Assembly (NCBI RefSeq): GCF_019799905.1
Contig: NZ_JABGCI010000015.1
Span: 21,978 to 85,977, forward strand
DNA length: 64,000 nucleotides
Source: Trujillonella endophytica
Lineage (GTDB): Bacteria; Actinomycetota; Actinomycetes; Mycobacteriales; Geodermatophilaceae
Direction: 5' to 3'
Shown here: positions 16,757-24,993 of the stretch, piece by piece
Layout of the letters: every line of letters starts with the position of its first letter
How positions within the stretch are numbered: position 1 is the stretch's first letter
Translations under genes and position numbers: made by a program
Notes under the pieces: generated by a model
Told to the model about the DNA's origin: nothing
Seen by the model: the letters and a program-made list of their open reading frames with translations, nothing else
Database searches by the model: none

Positions 16757-17317
16757 TCAGGTGTCGGCGGCGTCGTCCGCGGCCTGGGGCCGGCCGCCGA
16801 AGACGCGGGCCGCCACCTCGCGGCGCGCGTCGGCCAGCCACTTGTGCTGGTCGTCGGCCTGGGCGACCAGCCGCTCGAGCTCCGCCCGGTCCAGGCGCGG
16901 GTCGACGGCGGCCAGTTCCAGCAGCGTCTCGAAGCCGGCGCGCTTGGCGAGGACGGCGGTCGCGATGAACTCGAACTCGACGAGGTCGCTGAGCGGGGAG
17001 CGCGAGAGGAGCCGTCCGTTGAGCTTGGCGCGCGACAGCTTCTCGGCCACCCAGGTGCCCACCTGCTTGTAGGACCGCACGGGGATGCCGAGCGCCCCGG
17101 CGATGGCGACGTGGGCGGACCGCTCCTCGCGCAACTCGTCGAGCAGCTGCTCCAGCTTGGCCTCGTAAGGGGTGCCGCCGTGCCGCGACAGCATCCGGGA
17201 GACGAGCTCCACGCCCCCGGTCGCCGCCGCCAGGTGGTCGTTGACGTAGATGCCCAGCAGCTCCGCGTTGCGGATCGCGCCGGCCGCGGGGGGCCCGGGC
17301 GGAGTTGGTTCGGACAC
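16757..17317 (-). CDS. Uncharacterised helical protein, possibly ferritin-like
   Basis: A 186-residue, almost entirely helical soluble protein with an acid/His pattern across four long helices (IYVNDHLAAA, LREERSAHVAIAG, VEFEFIATAVLAK, QADDQHKWLADA). The E/D and H spacing suggests a ferritin-like four-helix bundle, but I cannot assign a named family with confidence. The Pro-rich first 12 residues are probably flexible. It stands between the hydrolase operon and a divergent secreted protein. Confidence 0.65.
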   Translation of the reverse strand: MSEPTPPGPPAAGAIRNAELLGIYVNDHLAAATGGVELVSRMLSRHGGTPYEAKLEQLLDELREERSAHVAIAGALGIPVRSYKQVGTWVAEKLSRAKLNGRLLSRSPLSDLVEFEFIATAVLAKRAGFETLLELAAVDPRLDRAELERLVAQADDQHKWLADARREVAARVFGGRPQAADDAADT

Positions 17318-17504
17318 GCAGACCTCCAGGACTGACCGACGGGGACCGGCTCATTCTCGCCGCCGCATGATCACCCCGCAGTGCGACGCCCCCGCAGGCG
17401 GTCCCCGTGCCGCGGCAGGCGCGGGGCTCCTGTCCACCGGCCGTCCGCGGCCGTCCGCGGCCGGGCACAATCGAGCCGGCGGGGCTCGGGGGACGGGAGG
17501 GCCG

Positions 17505-18641
17505 GTGGAGCAGGTGTGGCAGGCGCGGGTGCTCCTCCCCCTCGCCGTCGCGCTGCTCCTGACAGCGGTGCTCGTCCCCGTCCTCTCCCCCGCCGGCACG
17601 AGGGAGGGCCCGTGCCTCGTCACCGGCCCGATGGACTCCGTCGCCGGACTCAACACCTTCATGCAGGAGACCCTCCACACGCCGGATCTCCAGGGCGCCG
17701 ACGTGGGTGCCAGCGTCCTCCTGCGGGACGGCCGCCGGCTGTTCGTCTACGCCGACACCCTCCGCAGCACGCCGTTCACGGGCTCGCGCGTGGTGCGCAA
17801 CTCCATGCTGGTCCTCGACGGCCTGTGCGCGCGCGTGGTCCTGCCGGCGGGCGACGGCGCGATCGTCCCCGACCGGGAGGACGTCGGGTACTGGCCGATG
17901 TCGGCGGTCCGCCTGGGCGGCGACGGCCTCGACCTCGTCGGGGTGACGCTGCAGCGGGTGCGGTCGACCGGAGACGGCGCGCTCGGGTTGTTCCACTTCG
18001 AGATCCTCGGGCCCTCCTTCGCGGTCTTCGCCGTGCCGCCTGGCGACGCGCCGAGACTCCTCCACGTGCGGGACCTCGGCGCGGACGAGGCCGACGTCAC
18101 CCGACCGGTGTGGGGAGCCGCCACCGCCGTCGCCGACGGCTGGCTGTACCTGTACGGGACGGCCCGACCGCCCACCTGGGGATACGGCTTCTCGCTGCGG
18201 GTGGCCCGCGTCCGTCCACCGGACCTGCTGCGCCACGACCGCTGGGAGTACTGGGACGGCGCCAGCTGGGGCGCCGATCCGGGCACGGCCGTGGAGCTCA
18301 TCGGGAACTGGGGGGGCGTCTCCCAGACCCTGAGCGTGTTCGAGGAGGGCGGGAGCTGGTACGCCGTCAGCAAGCGTGACGAGTTCCTCGGCACCGACCT
18401 GACCATCTGGTCCGCCCCCGCGCCGACCGGGCCCTTCATGGCGCGGTCCGTGGTCGCCCACATCCCCTCCGAGGCGGCGACCGGGACCCTGCGCTACATG
18501 CCGCTCGCCCACCCCGACCTGCTCCACGAGCCGGGGTCGGTCGTGGTGTCGTACAGCCAGAACAACCTGAGTCTGGGTGCCGTCCTCGCCGATCCGCAGC
18601 TCTACCGTCCCCGCTTCCTCCGCGTTCCCCTCCCCGGGTGA
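17505..18641 (+). CDS. Membrane-anchored beta-propeller-like protein (DUF4185/DUF5005-like)
   Basis: A 378-residue protein with one N-terminal signal anchor (VLLPLAVALLLTAVLVPVLS), so the rest is extracytoplasmic. The body has repeated beta-rich blades, for example GASVLLRDGRRLFVYADTL, RPVWGAATAVADGWLYLYGTA, and SQTLSVFEEGGSWYAVSKRD, resembling DUF4185/DUF5005 propellers related to glycoside-hydrolase folds. The catalytic role is unknown. GTG at 17505 has GGGAGG 4 bases upstream; the longer frame to 17367 is Pro/Arg-rich and unlikely. Confidence 0.75.
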   Translation: MEQVWQARVLLPLAVALLLTAVLVPVLSPAGTREGPCLVTGPMDSVAGLNTFMQETLHTPDLQGADVGASVLLRDGRRLFVYADTLRSTPFTGSRVVRNSMLVLDGLCARVVLPAGDGAIVPDREDVGYWPMSAVRLGGDGLDLVGVTLQRVRSTGDGALGLFHFEILGPSFAVFAVPPGDAPRLLHVRDLGADEADVTRPVWGAATAVADGWLYLYGTARPPTWGYGFSLRVARVRPPDLLRHDRWEYWDGASWGADPGTAVELIGNWGGVSQTLSVFEEGGSWYAVSKRDEFLGTDLTIWSAPAPTGPFMARSVVAHIPSEAATGTLRYMPLAHPDLLHEPGSVVVSYSQNNLSLGAVLADPQLYRPRFLRVPLPG

Positions 18642-18662
18642 CCGGGTCCGCCGTGAGGCCGG

Positions 18663-19202
18663 TCATGACTCCGCGCGGGCCAGCAGCCGCGCCGCAGTGG
18701 GGCGCAGGTCGCCCTCGAGGTCCCAGCCGCCCACGGCCAGCCGCTGCCCCACCGCCTGGCGGCTCACCCCGAGTTCGGCGGCCGCGGCAGCCTGCGTGCG
18801 CCCGGCGGTCAGCAGGTCGACGGCGGCCCACGCGGCGGGGCTGCGGCGGGCCACCAGGGCGGCGAGGGCGGTCAGCACCGCCTGCGCGTCCAGCGCCTCG
18901 GCCGGCTGCACCCCGCGCACGGCCAGCCGGCCCGGGCGGCGCGCCGCCGCCGCGAGGGCCGTCGCCGCGGCGAGGACGGCGGGTCCGCCGGCCCGGCTGT
19001 CCAGCGGCCCGGCGCCGAGCCCGATGGTGCAGCCGCCCTGCCGCACCAGGCGCAGCACCGCGTCGACGGCGGCTCCCGGGTCGGTCACCACCACGGCGTC
19101 CTCGCCCGAGGGCAGCGCCAGGGGGCGGCCCGACCGGCGCAGCAGCCCGGCCGGCGGCTCGGTCGCGTGCCGGCTCCGGGCCAGGCCGATCACGAACGGC
19201 AC
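18663..19202 (-). CDS. Putative DNA-binding protein with C-terminal HTH
   Basis: A 179-residue Ala-rich protein. Residues 140-165 form a helix-turn-helix (TAGRTQAAAAAELGVSRQAVGQRL) like sigma-70 region 4 or MarR-type motifs. The N-terminal half (GEDAVVVTDPGAAVDAVLRL, then TIGLGAGPLDSRAGGPAVLAA) may be a ligand or nucleotide domain similar to SatD-like regulators. It starts 17 bases after the PPOX gene, so probably cotranscribed. Target unknown. Confidence 0.6.
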   Translation of the reverse strand: MPFVIGLARSRHATEPPAGLLRRSGRPLALPSGEDAVVVTDPGAAVDAVLRLVRQGGCTIGLGAGPLDSRAGGPAVLAAATALAAAARRPGRLAVRGVQPAEALDAQAVLTALAALVARRSPAAWAAVDLLTAGRTQAAAAAELGVSRQAVGQRLAVGGWDLEGDLRPTAARLLARAES

Positions 19203-19218
19203 GCCGCCGAGCCTGCGG

Positions 19219-19692
19219 TCAGTCCGGCAGCTTGTCGAGCACCTCGGCCGGGAAGCCGCCCGTGGCGACCGGGCCCCAGCGCTCGGGCGTGATCCGCAGC
19301 AGCGACTTGCCCTGACGGGTCATCGCCGTCCGGTACTCGTCCCAGTCGGGGTGCTCCCCGCTGATCGAGCGGAAGTACTCGACGAGCGGCTCCAGCGCCT
19401 CGGGCAGGTCCAGCACCTCCGCCGTCCCGTCGACCTGCACCCACGGGCCGTCCCAGTCGTCGGACAGGACGCAGACGGAGACGGCCGGGTCGCGCCGCGC
19501 GTTGGCCACCTTGGCCCGCTGCGGGTAGGTCGAGACGACGACGCGCCCCTCGGCGTCCACCCCGTAGGTGACCGGTGAGAGCTGCGGCCCGCCGGAGGAG
19601 CGGCGGGTGAGCAGCACCGCCTTGTGCCGGGGGCGGAGGAAGGCGAGCAGCGCGTCCCGGTCGACCCGGTCGGCGGTGGCGGTCCTGGGCAT
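19219..19692 (-). CDS. PPOX-class F420-dependent oxidoreductase
   Basis: A 157-residue split-barrel flavin/F420-binding protein. Family features: AVLLTRRSSGGPQLSPVTYGVD, VVVSTYPQRAKVANARRDP (phosphate-binding K/R), and GPWVQVDGTAEVLD. Actinobacterial PPOX proteins of this length use F420 to reduce small substrates. ATG at 19692. It is followed by the HTH gene on the same strand. Confidence 0.85.
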   Translation of the reverse strand: MPRTATADRVDRDALLAFLRPRHKAVLLTRRSSGGPQLSPVTYGVDAEGRVVVSTYPQRAKVANARRDPAVSVCVLSDDWDGPWVQVDGTAEVLDLPEALEPLVEYFRSISGEHPDWDEYRTAMTRQGKSLLRITPERWGPVATGGFPAEVLDKLPD

Positions 19693-19791
19693 GCGGCCAC
19701 GGTAGTGCGGGAACGCGTCCGGGAGGTGCGAGGTCACGGAAGGGCGACGCCTCCGCTGGTCGCCCGGTGAGCTCCCGCCGTCTGTGCTGCG

Positions 19792-21081
19792 ATGGCAGCC
19801 ATGAGGCTGCTCCCGCGACGTCCGCCGTCCGCCGACAGGGCGCCCGCCGTCACCGACGTGCCCGGGGCCGCCACCACCGCGCCCGCGCCGTCGGACGAGC
19901 GCGGTCCCAAGCTGCAGAAGGGCATCCGCACGCTGGCGGTCTTCTCGGCGGAGCTGCTGCTGATCGTCCTGGCGATCTACGTGCTCGGCGAGGTCCTGGG
20001 CGCCCTGTGGGTCGTCCTGCTGCCGGTCGTCCTCGGCCTGCTGATCACCACCGTGCTGTGGCCGCCGACCCGCTTCCTGCGCCGGCACGGCTGGCCCCCG
20101 GCGCTGGCCGCCGCCGTCGTGCTGCTGCTCGCCATAGGCGCGTTCGGCGGCCTGATCGCGGTGATCGCGCCCCAGGTCGTGGATCAGGTCGAGACCCTCG
20201 CCGACCAGGTCGGCGCCGGCCTCCAGGACGTCCAGGAGTGGCTGCAGGGCCCGCCGTTCAACCTCGGCGAGGACCAGATCGGCGACACGGTCGACAACGC
20301 GATCAACGAGCTGCAGTCGCGCGCCGGCGACATCGCCGGATACGCGGCGACCGGTGCCACCGCCATCGGCAACGGCCTCATCAACCTCCTCCTGGCCCTC
20401 GTGCTGGTCTTCTTCTTCCTCAAGGACGGGACCCGCTGGGTGCCGTGGCTGGCCGCGCAGACCGGACGCCGGGCCGCCCCCCACGTGGCCGCGCTGTCGG
20501 CCAAGGCCTGGTCGACCCTGTCGGAGTTCATCCGTCAGCAGGCGCTCGTCGGCTTCTTCGACGCGTTCTTCATCGCCATCGGCCTGTGGGTCCTCGACGT
20601 CCCGCTGGTGCTGCCGCTGGCCGTGATCACCTTCTTCGCGGCGTTCGTCCCGATCATCGGTGCGGTGGTGGCCGGCGCCTTCGCCGTGCTCATCGCCCTG
20701 GTCGACGAGGGCTTCAACGTCGCCCTGATCGTGCTGCTCATCGTGCTGCTGGTGCAGCAGATCGAGGGCAACGTGCTGCAGCCGATCATCCAGGGCCGCG
20801 GGTTCAACCTGCATCCCGGAGTCGTCATCCTCGCGGTCACCGCCGGGGCCAGCCTGGCCGGCATCACCGGGGCGTTCCTCGGCGTCCCCGTGGCCGCCCT
20901 CATCGCCGTCGTCTACCGGTACACCCGCGACCAGCTGGACGGGAAGTCGCCGGAGGTGACCGACGACGGGATGAGGACCCAGGTCGTCGGCGACGGGTCC
21001 GGTGCCACGCTGGCCGCGGAAGCCGTGCAGCCGCCCGACCAGGACCGGGGCCCGGCACCGGAGGACGACACCACGGCGTGA
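19792..21081 (+). CDS. AI-2E-family transporter
   Basis: A 429-residue membrane protein of the same family as the gene at 14020, with about eight hydrophobic segments. Conserved parts are ITFFAAFVPIIGAVVAGAFAVL and QQIEGNVLQPIIQGRGFNLHP. The soluble loop after helix 2 (VVDQVETLADQVGAGLQD) forms the usual amphipathic domain. The polar C-terminus of 50 residues is probably cytosolic. Substrate unknown. It is followed by the PAC2 gene with a 64-base gap. Confidence 0.88.
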   Translation: MAAMRLLPRRPPSADRAPAVTDVPGAATTAPAPSDERGPKLQKGIRTLAVFSAELLLIVLAIYVLGEVLGALWVVLLPVVLGLLITTVLWPPTRFLRRHGWPPALAAAVVLLLAIGAFGGLIAVIAPQVVDQVETLADQVGAGLQDVQEWLQGPPFNLGEDQIGDTVDNAINELQSRAGDIAGYAATGATAIGNGLINLLLALVLVFFFLKDGTRWVPWLAAQTGRRAAPHVAALSAKAWSTLSEFIRQQALVGFFDAFFIAIGLWVLDVPLVLPLAVITFFAAFVPIIGAVVAGAFAVLIALVDEGFNVALIVLLIVLLVQQIEGNVLQPIIQGRGFNLHPGVVILAVTAGASLAGITGAFLGVPVAALIAVVYRYTRDQLDGKSPEVTDDGMRTQVVGDGSGATLAAEAVQPPDQDRGPAPEDDTTA

Positions 21082-21145
21082 CGACGGGAATGCCCCGCCC
21101 CCTCACGGGGCTCAGGATGGTGACGTCGTCGAAGAGGAGCACCCC

Positions 21146-22108
21146 GTGGCGCGCAGACCTGAGGACCTCGTGGAGCTGTTGCCCGCGGCCGGACCCTTCC
21201 TGGACCGGGAGAGCTCACTGGCCCAGCACTCCGACCCGTCGGCTGCCCGACGCGGGCTGGTGCTGGTGCACGACCTGGCCGGCGACTTCGACGCCGCCCG
21301 GTCGGGCGCCCTGGCCGGGGCGCACCTGCTCTCGAGCCTCCCGCACGAGGTGATCGCCCGGTTCGACGCCGACGCCCTCGTGGACTACCGCGCGCACCGG
21401 CCCCGGATGACCTTCACCGGCGACAGCTACGCCGACGTCACGCTGCCGGAGATCGTGCTGTACGCGCTGGAGGACGACGCGGGCGAGCCGTTCCTGCTCC
21501 TGCACGGGGCCGAGCCCGACTTCGCGTGGGAGCGGTTCGTCGCCGCCGTCCACGGTCTGGTCGAGCGGCTGGGCGTGACCTCGGTGGTGGCGCTGCACGC
21601 CATCCCGATGCCGGTCCCCCACACCCGGCCGGTGACGATGACCGCGCACGCGACGCGGCGGCAGCTCATCGAGAGCTACCCCGTCTACTGGGGCCAGGTC
21701 CGCATCCCGGGCAGCGTCGGCGCGCTGCTGGAGCTGCGGATGGGCCAGGCGGGGGTCGACGCCTACGGCGTGGCGGCGCACGTGCCGCACTACCTGGCCC
21801 AGGCGACCTACCCGGCGGCCTCGCTGACGCTGGTGGAGCACCTGGCGCAGCTGACCGGGCTGCACCTGCCCACCGAGGCGCTGCGCGAGGCCGCGGAGGC
21901 CAACCGGTCCGAGGTGGACGAGCAGATCGGGCGCTCGCCGGAGAACACCGCCGTCGTCGCGGCGCTGGAGCAGCAGTACGACGAGTTCACCGCCGTCCAC
22001 GGGGACACCGGGCTGCTCGGCTCCAGCGGCGAGGTGCCCAGCGGCGAGCAGATCGCCGACGAGTTCGAGCGCTTCCTGGCCGAGCAGGAGAAGCGTCGCG
22101 GGGACTAG
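21146..22108 (+). CDS. PAC2-family protein (proteasome assembly chaperone-like)
   Basis: A 320-residue PAC2-fold protein. It has RPRMTFTGDSYADVTLPEIVLY near the N-terminus and the family core PFLLLHGAEPDFAWERFV and TSVVALHAIPMPVPHTRP. Actinobacterial PAC2 proteins resemble eukaryotic proteasome assembly chaperones, but the bacterial role is not settled. GTG at 21146 with AGAGGAG 6 bases upstream sets the start. The C-terminal 60 residues are acidic and helical. Confidence 0.85.
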   Translation: MARRPEDLVELLPAAGPFLDRESSLAQHSDPSAARRGLVLVHDLAGDFDAARSGALAGAHLLSSLPHEVIARFDADALVDYRAHRPRMTFTGDSYADVTLPEIVLYALEDDAGEPFLLLHGAEPDFAWERFVAAVHGLVERLGVTSVVALHAIPMPVPHTRPVTMTAHATRRQLIESYPVYWGQVRIPGSVGALLELRMGQAGVDAYGVAAHVPHYLAQATYPAASLTLVEHLAQLTGLHLPTEALREAAEANRSEVDEQIGRSPENTAVVAALEQQYDEFTAVHGDTGLLGSSGEVPSGEQIADEFERFLAEQEKRRGD

Positions 22109-22113
22109 ATGAC

Positions 22114-22163
22114 GGACCCCCTCGCCCCCCGGTACTCGCAAGCTCGCCCCGGGCCCCTCCGAG
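22114..22163 (+). repeat. Dispersed palindromic repeat, copy 2 (between convergent genes)
   Basis: GGACCCCCTCGCCCCCC, then CTCGCAAGCTCGC and CGGGCCCCTCCGAG. It aligns with the element inside the kinase gene at 13914. It fills the gap between the PAC2 gene and convergent purU, a position normally held by a terminator. Confidence 0.7.
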
Positions 22164-22181
22164 GGAGCCGAGGAGCGTCAC

Positions 22182-23063
22182 CTAGGCGAAGACGATCGTG
22201 CGGTCGCCCTCCACGATGACGCGGTCCTCCACGTGCCACGTCACGGCCTGGGCGAGGACCTGGCGCTCGACGTAGCGGCCCACCCGGCGCATGTCCTCGA
22301 CGGTCGCGCGGTGGTCGACCCGGGCGACCTCCTGCTCGATGATCGGACCGGCGTCGAGCTCCGGGGTCACGTAGTGCGCCGTCGCCCCGATGAGCTTCAC
22401 GCCGCGGTCGTGCGCCGCCTGGTAGGGGTTCGCGCCCACGAAGGCCGGCAGGAAGCTGTGGTGGATGTTGATCAGCCGCTCCGGGAAGCGGCTGCAGAAC
22501 TCCGCCGAGACGATCTGCATGTAGCGCGCCAGCACGACGAGGTCGACGTCCCCCACGATCTCCAGCGCGCGGGCCTCGGCCTCGGCCTTGGTGCCCGGGG
22601 TGACCGGCACGTGGTGGAACGGGATCCCGGCGCCGCGGGCCACCGGCTCGAGGTCGGCGTGGTTGGAGACGACGGCGGTGATGTCGGCCCGCAGGTCCCC
22701 GGCGCGCACCCGGTAGATGAGCTCCTGCAGGACGTGGTCGGTCCGGCTCACGAAGACCGCGACCGAGGGGCGGTGCGCCGCCTCGGTGAGCCGCCAGGTC
22801 ATCTGCCACTGCCGGGCCAGCAGGTCCAGCGCGCCCTCCAGCTGCGGCCGGCGTTCGGCCAGGTCGGCGAGGACGAACTCCAGGCGCAGGGTGAACGTGC
22901 CGCCCGTCGGGTCGGACGAGTGCTGCTGCGAGTCGGTGATGTTCGCCCCGACGTCGGCCAGGAGCCGGGAGAGGACGGCGACGATGCCCGGCCGGTCGGG
23001 GCAGCGGACGACGAGGCGGCCGGCGTCCGCGGTGGCGGGGTCGGCGGGAACGGCAGGCAGCAC
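22182..23063 (-). CDS. purU: Formyltetrahydrofolate deformylase
   Basis: A 293-residue enzyme that hydrolyses 10-formyl-THF to THF and formate, balancing one-carbon pools. An N-terminal ACT domain (LVVRCPDRPGIVAVLSRLLADVGANI) is followed by the formyltransferase-fold domain. Catalytic residues are visible in INIHHSFLPAFVGA (N, H) and YVTPELDAGPIIEQE (D). The length matches the family. GTG start (VLPAVPADPA). It converges on the PAC2 gene with a dispersed repeat between them. Confidence 0.93.
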   Translation of the reverse strand: MLPAVPADPATADAGRLVVRCPDRPGIVAVLSRLLADVGANITDSQQHSSDPTGGTFTLRLEFVLADLAERRPQLEGALDLLARQWQMTWRLTEAAHRPSVAVFVSRTDHVLQELIYRVRAGDLRADITAVVSNHADLEPVARGAGIPFHHVPVTPGTKAEAEARALEIVGDVDLVVLARYMQIVSAEFCSRFPERLINIHHSFLPAFVGANPYQAAHDRGVKLIGATAHYVTPELDAGPIIEQEVARVDHRATVEDMRRVGRYVERQVLAQAVTWHVEDRVIVEGDRTIVFA

Positions 23064-23091
23064 GGGGTGGATCGTCCCAGAGACCCTCCCC

Positions 23092-24015
23092 TCAGCCCGC
23101 GGGCAGCCGGGCCCGGGTGCGGTCGGCGACGTCGAACAGGTCGCCGTAGTCCTCGACCCGGTGGAGCACCTCCTCGGTGCGGAAGCGCAGCAGTCCGGGG
23201 TCGGCGCCCTCGTTGACGGCGTCCACCTCGTCCCAGCCGATCGGGGTGGAGACTGTCGCGTCGGGCCGGGCCCGCAGCGAGTAGGGCGCGACCGTCGTCT
23301 TCGCCGGGTTGTTCTGGCTCCAGTCGATGAGCACCTTGCCGGGCCGGAGCACCTTCTCCATCCGCCACACCACCTGGTCCGGCGTCTCCGCGGACAGCTC
23401 CTGCGCCAGCGCCTTCGCGTACCGGCTGGGGTGCTCGCGGTCGGTGACCCGGATCGGCGCGTAGACCTGCATGCCCTTGGAGCCCGACGTCTTCACCACC
23501 GGGTCCAGGCCGTCGGCGACGAGCCGCATCCGCAGCCGCTCGGCCAGCCGGCAGCACTCGGCGATCCCCGTCTCCGGACCCGGGTCCAGGTCGAGCACGA
23601 GCAGGTCCGGCAGCGTGGGCTGGAGCCTGCTGCCGACCTGCCACTGCGGCACGTGCAGCTCCAGCGCCGCGAGGTTGGCCGCCCAGGCGAGGTCGGCGAC
23701 GGTCTCCAGGACGACCATGTCCAGCGTCTCGCGGCCCTTGGAGCTGCCGGGGCTGGGGATCGTCACCCGGCGGACCCAGTCGGGGGCGTGCCGGGCGCTG
23801 TTCTTCTCGAAGAAGGCCTGCCCCTCGACACCGTCGGGCCAGCGGGTGAACGTGACCGGCCGGCCGGACAGGTGCGGCAGCAGCACGGGCGCGATCCGGA
23901 CGTAGTAGTCGATCACCTGCGCCTTGGTGAACGAGACCTCCGGGAAGAGCACCTTCTCCAGGTTCGACACCTCGAGCTGGCGCCCGTCGACCCGCACGCG
24001 CTGGCGGCGGCTCAC
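23092..24015 (-). CDS. ligD: LigD-type NHEJ polymerase/primase domain protein
   Basis: A 307-residue stand-alone LigD polymerase domain, which fills in or adds (ribo)nucleotides at Ku-bound double-strand breaks. Motifs: LEVSNLEKVLFPE, FTRWPDGVEGQAFFEKN, the two catalytic Asp in LLVLDLDPG, and KTSGSKGMQVYAPI (primase-type His/Lys region replaced by the typical SGSKG). The GTG start overlaps the ligase stop (GTGA), so the two are coupled. In many bacteria these are one fused LigD; here polymerase and ligase are separate genes in a Ku-ligase-polymerase operon. The phosphoesterase domain is absent. Confidence 0.92.
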   Translation of the reverse strand: MSRRQRVRVDGRQLEVSNLEKVLFPEVSFTKAQVIDYYVRIAPVLLPHLSGRPVTFTRWPDGVEGQAFFEKNSARHAPDWVRRVTIPSPGSSKGRETLDMVVLETVADLAWAANLAALELHVPQWQVGSRLQPTLPDLLVLDLDPGPETGIAECCRLAERLRMRLVADGLDPVVKTSGSKGMQVYAPIRVTDREHPSRYAKALAQELSAETPDQVVWRMEKVLRPGKVLIDWSQNNPAKTTVAPYSLRARPDATVSTPIGWDEVDAVNEGADPGLLRFRTEEVLHRVEDYGDLFDVADRTRARLPAG

Positions 24016-24992
24016 CCCTGCCACTCCTCGGTCACCTCCTCCGGGTCGAGGTCGTCCCGGAGCCCGCGCCAGGAGGGGTGCCGCATCCGGCCGTCGGTCG
24101 TCCACCCGGCGAAGGCGACCTCGCCGACCAGAGCCGGCTCCACCCAGTGCGCGTCGCGGGTGACCTCGCGGGGCAGCGCGTCGGCGAAGGGGGTGCCCGC
24201 GCGCGCCGTCAGCAGCCCGTCGAGCTCCCGCAGGGCGGCGTCGGTGAACCCGGTGCCCACGTGCCCTGCGTAGACCAGGCGGCCGTCGTCGTCGTGCACG
24301 CCGACCAGCAGCGAGCCCACGCCGCCGGCCCGTCGGCCCTGCCCGGGCCGCCAGCCCCCGACGACGACGCTCTGCATCCGCAGGTGCTTGACCTTGCGCC
24401 ACTCCGGCGCGCGCACCCCCGACCGGTAGACGCTGTCCAGCCGCTTGGCGACCACGCCCTCCAGCCCGTTCTCCCGGCTGGCGGCGTGCACGTCGGCCCC
24501 GCCGCCGCGGAACCACGGCGTGCCCACCCACCGCTCGCCCGACGGCTGCAGCGCGTCGAGCCGGGCCCGGCGCTCCTCGTAGGGCAGGCCGGTGAGGGTG
24601 CGGCCGTCCAGGGCGAGCAGGTCGAACACCAGGTAGGTCACCGGCGCCGCGGCCGCCATCCGGCGCACCTCCGGGCCGGTGCGGTGCATCCGGCCCTGCA
24701 ACGCCCCGAAGTCCGGCCGGCCGAGGGCGTCGAGCGCGACCACCTCGCCGTCCAGGACGGCGTCGCGGCTGGCGAGCGCGGCGGGCAGCCGGGCCAGCTC
24801 CGGGTAGCGGACGGTGATGTCGGTGCGGCTGCGCGCCCACAGACCGAGCCCGCCGTCGCGGACCAGCGACACGGCGCGGACGCCGTCCCACTTGAACTCG
24901 TACCCCCAGCGGTCGTCCTCCGCTGCCGGGGGCAGCTCACCGGGGGTGGCGAGCATCGGCGCGGGCACGGGCGGCGGTTCGGGTCGGACCAC
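24012..24992 (-). CDS. ATP-dependent DNA ligase (LigD ligase domain / LigC-like)
   Basis: A 326-residue ligase of the NHEJ type. Motif I EFKWDGVRA carries the lysine that is adenylated. Motif III is TYLVFDLLALDG, motif IV NGLEGVVAKRLDS, motif V WRKVKHLRMQ. The OB-fold C-terminus has VGVHDDDGRLVYAGHVGTGF and HWVEPALVGEVAFAGWT. It seals ends held by Ku. It starts 1 base after the Ku stop and overlaps the polymerase gene by 4 bases. Confidence 0.92.
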   Translation of the reverse strand: MVRPEPPPVPAPMLATPGELPPAAEDDRWGYEFKWDGVRAVSLVRDGGLGLWARSRTDITVRYPELARLPAALASRDAVLDGEVVALDALGRPDFGALQGRMHRTGPEVRRMAAAAPVTYLVFDLLALDGRTLTGLPYEERRARLDALQPSGERWVGTPWFRGGGADVHAASRENGLEGVVAKRLDSVYRSGVRAPEWRKVKHLRMQSVVVGGWRPGQGRRAGGVGSLLVGVHDDDGRLVYAGHVGTGFTDAALRELDGLLTARAGTPFADALPREVTRDAHWVEPALVGEVAFAGWTTDGRMRHPSWRGLRDDLDPEEVTEEWQG

Positions 24993-24993
24993 C

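Noticed and set aside
17367..17504. Extended N-terminus of the beta-propeller-like protein starting at 17367
   Set aside because: The added residues are Pro/Arg/Gly-rich, and the GTG at 17505 has a good ribosome site directly before the signal anchor.
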